From Algoriphagus sp. AGSA1 (GTDB lineage Bacteria; Bacteroidota; Bacteroidia; Cytophagales; Cyclobacteriaceae), in the NCBI RefSeq assembly GCF_021390545.1, contig NZ_JAJUWR010000011.1:1-64000 (forward strand): a stretch of 64,000 bases of DNA, written 5' to 3'. Made by a program: the position numbers and the translations under genes. A model generated the notes under the pieces. The model was not told the DNA's origin. It searched no databases and was given only the letters and a program-made list of their open reading frames with translations. Of the stretch, positions 44,301-52,486 are shown piece after piece. Every line of letters begins with the position of its first letter. Positions within the stretch are counted from its first letter, which is position 1.

Positions 44301-44905
44301 TGCAGACCAACTACCCATCCATATTTGCCATTGGGGAAATAGCTGAATTTGAAAACCAACTATTCGGGATCACCTCGGCGGCGGAAGAGCAGGCTATGGT
44401 GCTGGCAAACTACATTGCAGGAGATGTGAGCAGTATCTATTCCGGATCAATCTTAATGAACATTCTGAAATTCAAAGATCTCGAGCTCTGCAGTATAGGG
44501 GATATAGTTATCCCTGAAAACGATGACTCTTACGAGGAGATTATTTTCACGGATATCAGCCGACGGTATTATAAAAAATGCATAGTCAAGGACGACTTGC
44601 TTGTGGGAGCGGTACTTATGGGCGACAAAAATGAGTTTGCGGAGTTTAAATCGCTGATTGAAAACAAAATCGAGCTTTCTGAAAAAAGAAAATCGCTTTT
44701 GATGGGATCTTCCGACACACGCCCGGTGATAGGCAAGTTAGTCTGCAGCTGCAGCCGTGTAGGTGAGGGAAATATCAAAGAGGCGATTGCTGAAGGCTGT
44801 TCTGATTTCACAGCACTGTGTCAGCAAACGGGAGCGGGCTTAGGCTGCGGTAGTTGTAAGACAGAGGTACGGGAGATTCTCCATCAGTCTAAAGTATTGG
44901 CCTAA
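41381..44905 (+). CDS. Assimilatory nitrate reductase fused to NirB-like FAD/NAD(P)H and BFD domains
   Basis: 1174 residues starting at GTG 41381. Residues 10-52 hold the [4Fe-4S] ligands (CSYCGVGCG, then GMLCSKG). The molybdopterin-guanine-dinucleotide domains run to about 700 (QCLTEEYYIANKLTKGFLGT, NSRLCMSSAVVAYKKTFGED, LTGQPNAMGGREVGGMANLL). Residues about 706-1010 form an FAD/NAD module like the NirB N-terminus (IIVIGAGAAAFRFIQNYREH, VVIIGGGLLGLELAAALQHN, YAIGTQPNIKIARDNGIL). Residues about 1119-1165 are a BFD-type [2Fe-2S] domain (LVCSCSRVGEGNIKEAIAEG, GLGCGSCKTEV). One chain thus carries electrons from NAD(P)H to nitrate, doing the work of separate electron-transfer and catalytic subunits. 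Confidence 0.94.
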   Translation: MIPDNKVKTTCSYCGVGCGIVASVDAHQKVQVEGDKDHPVNQGMLCSKGMNLHYVVNDTSDRILYPEMRWSRSHPRERVTWDDALDRAAGVFKSLIRRYGPNSVGFYISGQCLTEEYYIANKLTKGFLGTNNIDTNSRLCMSSAVVAYKKTFGEDSVPISYEDIELADAFLIAGANPAWCHPILFRRLEKHKEKNPHVKIIVVDPRKTDSANFADIHLQIIPGTDIILYNAIGKRLIDLGLADKDFIKNHTENYLEYRKQVMATSLREASKLCGISVEDIKRVAEIIGESKGFISMWAMGLNQSAIGTDKNFSLLNLSLVTGRIGKPGNGPFSLTGQPNAMGGREVGGMANLLAVHKDLNNPVHRQEVANFWGVNEISASPGYTATEMFDALESGEMKAVWIICTNPMVSLPNSRKIEKALENAKFVVVQDISHKADTLEFADLVLPAAGWLEKEGTMTNSERRISYLNKGINPPGEARPDVEILCDFAGRMGFRGFNFNNPEEIYEEYCSMTKGTNIDISFLSYDRLKNEGTFQWPVPEYRHTGTTRLFADNKFYTPSQKAIFNIPAQIGNTSEKTSKEYPLILTTGRIRDQWHTMTKTGKVSRLRTHYPSPILEINPIDAYLDKVKDGDIVEVKSKNGVVRVKAKLSKSIREGVVFLPMHWGKQLQSDLNRANNLTKTVVDPQSKEPDFKYTAVSVAKYKKNTEKIIVIGAGAAAFRFIQNYREHNESDKIHVFSKEPHPFYNRVLLPEYVTEELTWEQLQKIKEQELKKLNISLHTGLSIEKIDPERQIVTDDKGQEHTYDKLILATGSRAFIPKDAQLDLPGRFTMRNKVDADRFKEYLDSTRLPAENQHVVIIGGGLLGLELAAALQHNRVKVTIVQRASRLMERQLDEVSSKLLSLDVQERGIHVYFDNEVSTVFDDEEHKSLSITLKSGKMIYANAVVYAIGTQPNIKIARDNGILCGRGIKVNQHLQTNYPSIFAIGEIAEFENQLFGITSAAEEQAMVLANYIAGDVSSIYSGSILMNILKFKDLELCSIGDIVIPENDDSYEEIIFTDISRRYYKKCIVKDDLLVGAVLMGDKNEFAEFKSLIENKIELSEKRKSLLMGSSDTRPVIGKLVCSCSRVGEGNIKEAIAEGCSDFTALCQQTGAGLGCGSCKTEVREILHQSKVLA

Positions 44906-45038
44906 CCTCAAGCCTACTTGAGAAAGCCAGATCTGACCTTGCACAAAATACATACAGAAGGATAAAAAAGCCTGTGAGACAGCATTTGATACAAGCAGGT
45001 GACTCCAATTGCTGGAAAACAAAAACAATCATGAACAG

Positions 45039-45129
45039 ATGAAATCGAGCATGTCGAAGGCGACACACAAAGGGATGATTATTCCCCGGGCGAGATTCCA
45101 TGTGACCATTGAAAAACAATTATAAACAC
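45039..45129 (+). promoter_or_regulatory. 91-bp leader repeat with micro-ORF, ending on the rubredoxin-gene start codon
   Basis: From ATGAAATCGAGCATG (45039) to ACACATGAAA, whose ATG (45130) starts the next gene. The 28-codon frame begins MKSSMSKATHKGMIIPRARF and ends at TAA 45123-45125, 4 bp before that ATG. It contains TGTCG-AAGG-CGACA and GGGA/TCCC hairpins. The flank just upstream (45008-45044) resembles the tail of another, decayed unit. Confidence 0.7.
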
Positions 45130-46572
45130 ATGAAACAGACTTTTTCAAGAGTAATAGTAAAAGGAGGGGTGCTGTCTCCTGCTGAATTGAAGCAGATTTT
45201 AGAACTTGCTGAAAGCGCAGGATTGGGCACCATTTCCCTGGGATCCCGTCAGGATATACTTTTCATCCAGGACAATGAAACTCAGCCAATCGATGCCCAG
45301 GATAAATTCCAGCTCGTCTCCCCTGAAGAAACAGGTTCAGAAAACATTGTATCTTCCTATGTCTCGGCCGATATATTCCCCAACACTCCTTGGCTTACCG
45401 GAGACCGCTATCTATATATCCTGGAGCAATTCAGGCAGCAACCTAATCTAAAGGTCAACATTACAGACCCCAAGCAGCGACTGGTGCCACTTTTCACAGG
45501 GCATTTGAATTTCATTGCCTCGGCACATGAGGATTACTGGTATCTATATGTGCGTTTACCGGAATGGGAGAAAACACAGATGTATCCAGCCCTGATTTAC
45601 AGCTGGGACATGGCTAAAGTGACCTCCACCATTGAGGAGATTCTCCAAGAAGAACCAGAGACTGTGGAGATGCTCTTTGAATTGGTAAATGATGCCGTGG
45701 ACTCCAACAACCGCACGGTGGACAGTCCGCTGGAAGTACCATTTTATCCATTTCCTTACTATGAAGGCATCAACCGGGTGGGCAATGACCGCTATTGGCT
45801 GGGACTTTATTGGAGAAACAATAAATATTATATCGCCTTTCTAAAGGTGCTCTGTGATCTATGTGCAGATAGCAGGATAGGAAAAATCTCAATCACTCCC
45901 TGGAAATCCATTATTATCAAGGGTATTCCCGAAACCTCAAAAATAGAGTGGGAAAGATTGTTGGGACGCTACGGAATCAATGTCCGCCACTCCATGCTGG
46001 AATTAAACTGGCATCTCCCGGTAAACAATAAATCCGCTCTCAAACTAAAAGAATATCTGGTAGATAACTTTGACAAGCGGGATATCAGTACCTACGGGCT
46101 GACTTTCGGAATTACGGGCTATACCCGAAAAGCATACTACTTCACCTCCATAATCATAGAAAAAAACCAACCTCCAATGGGGTTGAAAGGGGTTAAGATC
46201 CGAAACACCTACAACCTGCTATATGCGGAAAACTTTGATCCCAATACACAGCAGTACATCGTGTATGTGCAGGAAGTCGATAAGGTAGAGTTGCCCAGTT
46301 TACTTATAGAACTAAGTAAAATGTATTTCGAGCAGTTGGGCAAAAAACAGGAACAGTCCAACAAATTGACAAAGCCAAAAGAAACCGTCAAAACGGAAGC
46401 TTATCAGTGTGCGGATTGCCTGACCATATATGATCCAAACTATGGTGACCTCAGCCAGGCTATAGCTCCACTGACTCCCTTTGAAAATCTTCCCGAAACT
46501 TATGAATGTTCGCTTTGCGGGGCTCCAAAGTCGAAATTTTTAAAGAAGATTTTTGTGAAACAGCTTGAATAA
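45130..46572 (+). CDS. NIR/SIR-like protein with C-terminal rubredoxin
   Basis: ATG 45130 gives 480 residues; the frame is open seven codons further, starting TTG inside the repeat. Residues 1-60 resemble a nitrite/sulfite-reductase ferredoxin-like half domain (SRVIVKGGVLSPAELKQILE, GLGTISLGSRQDILFI). A second copy may lie at about 250-330 (LCDLCADSRIGKISITPWKS, ERLLGRYGINVRHSML). The CX5C/CX3C siroheme-cluster ligands of true reductases are not seen. The last 60 residues are a rubredoxin (YQCADCLTIYDPNYGD, YECSLCGAPKSKF; four Cys). It probably passes electrons to the nitrate or nitrite enzyme encoded beside it. Exact role unknown. Confidence 0.75.
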   Translation: MKQTFSRVIVKGGVLSPAELKQILELAESAGLGTISLGSRQDILFIQDNETQPIDAQDKFQLVSPEETGSENIVSSYVSADIFPNTPWLTGDRYLYILEQFRQQPNLKVNITDPKQRLVPLFTGHLNFIASAHEDYWYLYVRLPEWEKTQMYPALIYSWDMAKVTSTIEEILQEEPETVEMLFELVNDAVDSNNRTVDSPLEVPFYPFPYYEGINRVGNDRYWLGLYWRNNKYYIAFLKVLCDLCADSRIGKISITPWKSIIIKGIPETSKIEWERLLGRYGINVRHSMLELNWHLPVNNKSALKLKEYLVDNFDKRDISTYGLTFGITGYTRKAYYFTSIIIEKNQPPMGLKGVKIRNTYNLLYAENFDPNTQQYIVYVQEVDKVELPSLLIELSKMYFEQLGKKQEQSNKLTKPKETVKTEAYQCADCLTIYDPNYGDLSQAIAPLTPFENLPETYECSLCGAPKSKFLKKIFVKQLE

Positions 46573-46768
46573 GCAATTCCATGACCGCCTTCATTTCGTC
46601 AGAAAACCTATAGACTGAAACTCGCCCCGGTTTTCCAAAAAAAAAGCACTTTCAATCCTGCATTATCCTCGGGATCCTGTCGGTGCAATGAAGCTTCGGC
46701 TTAATCAAAAATGTCATCTGAAACCCCCAGATAAATACTTATATTTTTACGTATTGTAGATAGTAAAT

Positions 46769-46790
46769 TAAGTATTTATACTTATATTCG
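46769..46790 (+). promoter_or_regulatory. Operator and -7 element of the porin gene
   Basis: Perfect inverted repeat TAAGTAT-TT-ATACTTA (46769-46784); its last TA begins TATATTCG (46783-46790), one mismatch from TAnnTTTG. Register is identical to nirB. ATG is at 46818. Confidence 0.7.
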
Positions 46791-46817
46791 TTCGGGTTAT
46801 ACTTAAACACTCGAACT

Positions 46818-48095
46818 ATGAAAAGAATTTTTACACTCGTTATGCTTTCCTTAGGTCTTTGTACTCAGCTGAAAGCACAGGAATTTACGCTCGATGCAGA
46901 CATCCGTCCGCGATTTGAGTATAGGCATGGATTCGGAAACCTTTTTCCGGATGAAAGTAAAGCCGCGGCATTTGTCACCCAGCGATCCAGGCTGAATTTT
47001 GCTTTCAAGGATGAAAAACTCAGTCTTTATTTCAGCGTCCAGGATGTAAGCACCTGGGGAGATACCCAGCAGCTCAGCGCCACGGACAACAACAGTTCCT
47101 TTTCTCTATTCCAGGCATGGATCCGCTATTCATTTACAGAGAATTGGGCATTAAAACTAGGTCGGAAGACGATTTCTTACGATGATCAAAGGATACTGGG
47201 AGAAGTGGATTGGGCCATGCAGGGAAGGTTTCATGACGCCGCCATGATCCAGTATTCCAAAAACAAATTTAAACTGGATCTGGCCTTTGCTTATAACCAA
47301 GAAAATCAAAACCTAGTTAATTCGGCATATACACTCACAGGCGCATTTTCTTACAAAACCATGCAAATGGCCCATTTGACCAAAAACTGGAACAGGGCAT
47401 CTTTCAGCTTTCTCTTCTTGAACAATGGCTTTCAGAAGTTCACCAATGATCCTGCCCCACTCCCCAACGGCCTATACTATCGGCAAACCACGGGCACATA
47501 CTTCACTTTTCCACTGTCCAACTTGACCTTTACAGGATCAGCCTATCTACAGACAGGTATGGCAAATGCCACCACGGACCTCAATGCATACCAATACATG
47601 CTGGAAGCAAAATATAAAGCTGGAAAAGCCACACTGACTGCGGGATTTGAATCCCTCAGCGGCACAGATCAAGTAAGTGAGGAGAAAGATAAATCCTTCT
47701 TCCCGCTCTATGGCACCAACCACAAATTCAACGGCTACATGGATTACTTCTATGTCGGCAACTTTGCCAACAATGTAGGACTGAATGATGTCTATGGCAA
47801 GATTGCTTTTCCAACTGGTGAAAAATCAACCATAGGATTAAATGCCCACTTCTTTTTTGCAAATGCTGAACTTGCAGATGATCTATCCAAGAATCTAGGA
47901 ACAGAGCTTGACTTGGTCTATGGCAAATCCATCGGGAAATATATAAAGCTGGCCGCAGGTTATTCGCAGATGATTGCCACAGAAAGTATGAGTGCCGTAA
48001 AAGGTGGGACTACTTCCAAAAACACCAATAACTGGGGATGGGTACAGCTGATAATAAACCCGCGATTGATCACTTATAAATTCAAAGAGGATTAA
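46818..48095 (+). CDS. Outer-membrane porin of the alginate-export type
   Basis: 425 residues with a signal peptide (FTLVMLSLGLCTQLKAQ) and a beta-barrel pattern throughout: LDADIRPRFEYRHGFGNLFP, SRLNFAFKDEKLSLYFSVQD, WALKLGRKTISYDDQRILGE, ending WVQLIINPRLITYKFKED. The layout matches alginate-export-domain porins. As the last gene of the nitrate island with the island operator, it probably passes nitrate/nitrite across the outer membrane; this is inferred from context. Confidence 0.85.
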   Translation: MKRIFTLVMLSLGLCTQLKAQEFTLDADIRPRFEYRHGFGNLFPDESKAAAFVTQRSRLNFAFKDEKLSLYFSVQDVSTWGDTQQLSATDNNSSFSLFQAWIRYSFTENWALKLGRKTISYDDQRILGEVDWAMQGRFHDAAMIQYSKNKFKLDLAFAYNQENQNLVNSAYTLTGAFSYKTMQMAHLTKNWNRASFSFLFLNNGFQKFTNDPAPLPNGLYYRQTTGTYFTFPLSNLTFTGSAYLQTGMANATTDLNAYQYMLEAKYKAGKATLTAGFESLSGTDQVSEEKDKSFFPLYGTNHKFNGYMDYFYVGNFANNVGLNDVYGKIAFPTGEKSTIGLNAHFFFANAELADDLSKNLGTELDLVYGKSIGKYIKLAAGYSQMIATESMSAVKGGTTSKNTNNWGWVQLIINPRLITYKFKED

Positions 48096-48253
48096 AACAC
48101 CAGAAACTTAGCCAATTAAGTATGGATTGGGAACGACGCCAGCGATATCAGATTATCCACATTGATGAGAATAATCCGAGAAGGGCTAGGGGACATTTAA
48201 CCCCAATGTTGAGGAATGGGCCAGCAGCCCGCTAGGATTTCTCTTTAGCAGTT

Positions 48254-50398
48254 TTAATTTCTCGCTTCAAATTCTCCCTTCGCTCCGTCCAAAAACTCAA
48301 TGAATGCCTGAATATCGGTATCATAACCTTTGGGCTGGGCGAGGAGATTTCCATCATGGTCCAAGATGACATAATAAGGCTGTGCGTTGTTTTGGAATCG
48401 GGTAATCTGGAAATCAGCATTTTGCTTGCCAAGTGTCTTTTTTACTTTTCCATCATATTCAGAAGTGTACCAGTCACTTTCAGGAAGATCCAGTCGTTCG
48501 TCGATATACAGCGCCACCATCACAAAATCTTCCTTAAGACGTTTTAGCACCTGGGGATCTACCCAGACATTTTCTTCCATCTTCCGGCAATTTACACAAC
48601 CGTGTCCCGTGAAGTCTATAAGCAAAGGTTTGTTCGCCTTTTTGGCAGCCCGCATGGCTTGTCCATAATCAAAATACCCTTGGATACCATGAGGGATTTC
48701 CAGTGGAATATCAGCGTATTTCACAGGCTCGCCAAGAATATTCTCGCCCACATCAGCTGTATTCAGCCCAGCAGTCAACTTGAACTGTTGGGTGGACATA
48801 GGTGGGAGAAATCCGCTAAGGTATTTCAACGGAGCTCCAAAAAGCCCCGGAATCATATACAATACAAACATGAAGGTGAGCAATGCCAAAAGCAATCTCG
48901 GTACTCCGATTGTTTCCATAGGGGAGTCGTGAGGTAGTCGGATTTTACCCAAAAGATATAGTCCTAACCCAGCGAATATCACGATCCAGATGATCAGGAA
49001 TATATCACGGTCGAGAATCCCCCAGTGATAGACCAAATCAGCTATGGAAAGGAACTTGAATGCCAAGGCAAGTTCCAGAAATCCTAGGACTACTTTTACG
49101 GAATTCAGCCAACCACCGGATTTGGGAAGTCTGTTCATCCATTCCGGGAAAATGGCAAATAAGGTAAATGGAATAGCGAATGCCAACGAAAAGGCAAACA
49201 TGCCCAGAATGGGTTTCACTAACTCACCACCTGCCGAAGAGATCAAAATAGAGCCTACGATCGGTCCTGTGCAAGAAAAAGAAACCAAAACCAACGTAAA
49301 TGCCATAAAGAAAATCCCCGTAAATCCTCCCTTTTCAGCCTTTTCGTCCACTTTGTTGACCAGACCAGAGGGAAGAGTCAGCTCAAACATTCCCAGAAAA
49401 GCCAAGGCAAAGAAGATGAAAACACCAAAGAAGAAAAGGTTGGGAACCCAGTGTGTCGCCAGCCAGTTGGCGAATTCGGGGCCTTGGATAGCCGCTACCG
49501 CCGTGCCGGCTACGGTGTATATCGCAATGATGGAAAACCCATAAACGAAAGCGTTTCTAATCCCAGTAGCTCTATTCCCAGCTCTCCCTGTAAAAAAGCT
49601 TACGGTCATCGGGATCATCGGGAAAACGCAAGGTGTAAGCAATGCAGCCAATCCAGCCAAAAATGCCAGCACCATAAAACCCCAGAGAGACCCCTCTTCC
49701 TGGGCCGGCAGGATTTCTGTTGAAGAAGTTGTGGCGGATAACCCTTCTTTCTTGGACGGATTATCGTCGTCGGTAGCCGAGGTACGAGGCGCGGCAGTCT
49801 CATTGTCACTTATAGATTGCTTCGTCGTCGTTCCTCCTACCGATGACGAGTCGCCTCCAAATCCCGCTTTACCTGGTGATTCAAACTCCGCAAAAGGTTC
49901 TGTTGTGGTATTTTCACTTGCAGTAAACGTAAGCTCCAATTCCTCATCATAATTGACACATTGCCCCGTCACATCTGAGCACATCTGATACTCTAAAGTT
50001 CCTGAGATTTTCCCTGAAGTGGTCTTAGGGACAAAGGATTGCTCAAACCTCCCTTTACCAACAAAGTATTTCACCTCGCCTTCCCATATTTCCTCATATT
50101 TCTTTTTGGAATCAATCGCGGTAAAGGCACCTTTCAACTCATAACCCTCTGGGCCATCCAATTTCAAAGTCGCCAAAATAGGGCCGAGATCCGGATCAAA
50201 ATCATTGGCATAAATATACCATCCAATGGGGATTTGTGCCTCGAATATCATCTTAGCCTCTTCTCCTTGCACCAGGTCTTTTGGTTCGATGGAAATTTTC
50301 CATTTGGGTGGAGCTATGATCTGTGCTTGGGCGTAGAAACTGAAGAAAAACAATGCCAGTAGCAGTAGTTTCCCTGATTTTCCTTGGTCTTTAGTCAT
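48254..50398 (-). CDS. dsbD: Thiol:disulfide interchange protein DsbD
   Basis: 714 residues. Signal peptide 1-26 (LLLALFFFSFYAQAQ), N-terminal DsbD-alpha-like domain (WKISIEPKDLVQGEEAKMIF, YQMCSDVTGQCVNYDEELEL), Ser/Thr-rich linker 160-235, eight-helix membrane domain with LAALLTPCVFPMIPMTVSFF and VLVSFSCTGPIVGS, and a C-terminal thioredoxin-like domain with GHGCVNCRKMEENVW (about 598-612). It moves reducing power from cytosolic thioredoxin to periplasmic acceptors. Confidence 0.95.
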   Translation of the reverse strand: MTKDQGKSGKLLLLALFFFSFYAQAQIIAPPKWKISIEPKDLVQGEEAKMIFEAQIPIGWYIYANDFDPDLGPILATLKLDGPEGYELKGAFTAIDSKKKYEEIWEGEVKYFVGKGRFEQSFVPKTTSGKISGTLEYQMCSDVTGQCVNYDEELELTFTASENTTTEPFAEFESPGKAGFGGDSSSVGGTTTKQSISDNETAAPRTSATDDDNPSKKEGLSATTSSTEILPAQEEGSLWGFMVLAFLAGLAALLTPCVFPMIPMTVSFFTGRAGNRATGIRNAFVYGFSIIAIYTVAGTAVAAIQGPEFANWLATHWVPNLFFFGVFIFFALAFLGMFELTLPSGLVNKVDEKAEKGGFTGIFFMAFTLVLVSFSCTGPIVGSILISSAGGELVKPILGMFAFSLAFAIPFTLFAIFPEWMNRLPKSGGWLNSVKVVLGFLELALAFKFLSIADLVYHWGILDRDIFLIIWIVIFAGLGLYLLGKIRLPHDSPMETIGVPRLLLALLTFMFVLYMIPGLFGAPLKYLSGFLPPMSTQQFKLTAGLNTADVGENILGEPVKYADIPLEIPHGIQGYFDYGQAMRAAKKANKPLLIDFTGHGCVNCRKMEENVWVDPQVLKRLKEDFVMVALYIDERLDLPESDWYTSEYDGKVKKTLGKQNADFQITRFQNNAQPYYVILDHDGNLLAQPKGYDTDIQAFIEFLDGAKGEFEARN

Positions 50399-50443
50399 GA
50401 AGGTGGAAGCGAAATGAATTGAGGATTAAAGGCTACAAATGGG

Positions 50444-51832
50444 TTATTTTTGGCTGAGTTCTCTAAACTGACGGAAGAAGGCTGCAATAGTTTCGATGCC
50501 AATAAAGTAATTTTTTACCCCATAATGCTCATTGGGAGAATGCAATGCATCTGTATCCAATCCGAAACCAAAGAGAATCGGGTCAGAACCCAATTCCTTC
50601 TGGAACAATGCCACAATAGGAATAGATCCTCCTTCACGTGTAGGAATAGGCCTTTTTCCAAAAGTCTCTTCCATAGCTGCCTCAGCGGCCTGATATCCCA
50701 CAGATGAATCTGACACTACGGCCGGGGCTCCTCCGTGATGTGCCTTCACTTTAACCCGCACCGATTTAGGGGCGATAGACCTGAAGTGGTTTTCAAAAAG
50801 CTCAGCTATTTCCCTCCAGTCCTGATCAGGGACCAGTCGCATGGAGATTTTTGCGCTTGCTTTGGATGGCAGGACTGTTTTGGCTCCCTCCCCGATATAG
50901 CCTCCCCAGATACCATTCACATCCAGCGTAGGGCGAATACCCACACGCTCGATAGTTGTATAGCCTTTCTCCCCATGCACATCATCAATATCCAGCTTGG
51001 CCTGATATTCCTTCAAATCAAACGGTGCTTCATTAAGCCGCTCTCTTTGCTCGGCAGAAAGCTCCTGTACCTTGTCATAAAAACCGGGAATCGTGATATG
51101 ATCATTCTCATCCTTCATGGAAGCGATCATGTCACAAAGCACATTGATAGGGTTGGCCACAGCTCCACCATAGGTGCCGGAATGTAGGTCGCGGTTAGAT
51201 CCGGTGACCTCCACTTCCATATACGCCATACCGCGGAGACCCACCGTGATGGATGGGTCCTGCATAGAAATCATGTGCGTATCAGAAATCAGGATGACGT
51301 CCGCCTTCAGTTTCTCTTTATTTGCAATGACGAATTTGTCCAGGTTATCAGAACCGACTTCTTCCTCCCCTTCTATCATAAATTTGATATTGCAAGGCAA
51401 ATCTCCTGTGGCCATCATGGCTTCAAAAGCCTTCACATACATATAAAACTGCCCTTTGTCATCAGCAGATCCACGTGCGAAAATCGCGCCTTCGGGATGG
51501 ATATCTGTCTTCTTGATCACAGGCTCAAAAGGTGGAGAGTCCCATAACTCATAGGGATCTGCAGGCTGAACATCATAGTGCCCATATACCAAGACAGTTG
51601 GTAAATTTGTGTCTATTATTTTCTCCCCATATACGATGGGATAACCTGCTGTTTGACAGATTTCCGCTACATCTGCTCCTGCACTTACCAGACTTTCTTT
51701 CACAAAATCCGCAGCTGCAAATACATCGTCCTTGAACTTAGGATCTGCACTTACAGATGGAATTCTGAGCAAATCGAGTAGTTCATTGAGAAAGCGATCC
51801 TTGTGGTCACGGATAAAATCATTAACAGCCAT
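50444..51832 (-). CDS. M20-family dipeptidase
   Basis: 462 residues of the M20/CNDP-type metallopeptidase group. Metal motifs: VLVYGHYDVQPADPYELWDS, AIFARGSADDKGQFYMYVKA and IEGEEEVGSDNLDKFV; the lid (dimerisation) domain covers about 200-310 (NRDLHSGTYGGAVANPINVL); the C-terminus has REGGSIPIVALFQKELGSDP and DALHSPNEHYGVKNYFIGI. Hydrolyses dipeptides in the cytosol. No signal peptide. Monocistronic. Confidence 0.93.
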   Translation of the reverse strand: MAVNDFIRDHKDRFLNELLDLLRIPSVSADPKFKDDVFAAADFVKESLVSAGADVAEICQTAGYPIVYGEKIIDTNLPTVLVYGHYDVQPADPYELWDSPPFEPVIKKTDIHPEGAIFARGSADDKGQFYMYVKAFEAMMATGDLPCNIKFMIEGEEEVGSDNLDKFVIANKEKLKADVILISDTHMISMQDPSITVGLRGMAYMEVEVTGSNRDLHSGTYGGAVANPINVLCDMIASMKDENDHITIPGFYDKVQELSAEQRERLNEAPFDLKEYQAKLDIDDVHGEKGYTTIERVGIRPTLDVNGIWGGYIGEGAKTVLPSKASAKISMRLVPDQDWREIAELFENHFRSIAPKSVRVKVKAHHGGAPAVVSDSSVGYQAAEAAMEETFGKRPIPTREGGSIPIVALFQKELGSDPILFGFGLDTDALHSPNEHYGVKNYFIGIETIAAFFRQFRELSQK

Positions 51833-52016
51833 ATATTTGGGGAGTATTTAGTAAGGCTCCAAAAATATCCAATTCAGCATGAAATGCCTACTTTGAGCTG
51901 AGTTATTACCCCTCAAATCCGAAGTAAATGTGTGTAAAGTTTGAAATCCACCTCCATTTCAAACGTAGTGGAAAATAAAATACCTGCAACTAAAAACTTC
52001 AGGATTAAATAAAAAC

Positions 52017-52046
52017 CGGCTGTATCCCAACCTTTGAATACAGCCG
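52017..52046 (-). terminator. Terminator of the ohrR-ohr pair
   Basis: Stem CGGCTGTAT (52017-52025)/ATACAGCCG (52038-52046), followed by five T residues on the minus strand; 18 bp after the ohr stop. Confidence 0.8.
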
Positions 52047-52063
52047 ATAACTTTTCCAGCCCC

Positions 52064-52486
52064 CTATTTTACAGCTGTGGCAGTCACCTCAATATTCCCA
52101 CGGGTTGCCTTGGAGTAAGGACATCCTGCATGTGCGGCATCTACCAATTTTTGGGCTTCTTCCAATGAAGCAGCATGCGGGATTTTCACCAAAATATCCA
52201 CTGCAAGGCCAAAATCCCCAGGACCATAATTCCCCAAATGTACCTTGACTTTGATTTCAGAGTCCCTCAGACTCGTTTTTCCAGCTACCGCCCCTAATGC
52301 CCCTCCAAAACAGGCTGCATATCCAGCGGCAAACAGCTGCTCTGGGTTGGTTTTACCTCCATCTCCTCCGATTTCCTTAGGCATCGCCACGTCAAAATCC
52401 AACATACCGTCTTCGGTTCTCACATGTCCTTTTCTACCACCAGTGTTTACTGCTACAGCCGTGTAATCAATGTTCAGTTTTTTCAT
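52064..52486 (-). CDS. ohr: Organic hydroperoxide resistance protein
   Basis: 140 residues of the Ohr branch of the OsmC family, which reduces organic peroxides with a Cys pair. Both are present: YAACFGGALGAVAGK (peroxidatic) and AHAGCPYSKATRGNIEV (resolving). The N-terminus YTAVAVNTGGRKGHVRTEDG and MPKEIGGDGGKTNPEQLFAA are diagnostic. Its ATG overlaps the regulator stop by 4 bp (ATGA), so the two genes are translated together. Confidence 0.96.
   Translation of the reverse strand: MKKLNIDYTAVAVNTGGRKGHVRTEDGMLDFDVAMPKEIGGDGGKTNPEQLFAAGYAACFGGALGAVAGKTSLRDSEIKVKVHLGNYGPGDFGLAVDILVKIPHAASLEEAQKLVDAAHAGCPYSKATRGNIEVTATAVK

Noticed and set aside
48122-48235. A 37-codon frame between the porin and dsbD genes (MDWERRQRYQIIHIDENN)
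   Set aside because: Charged and possibly a relic, but it has no ribosome site, no family and overlaps the dsbD 3' flank.
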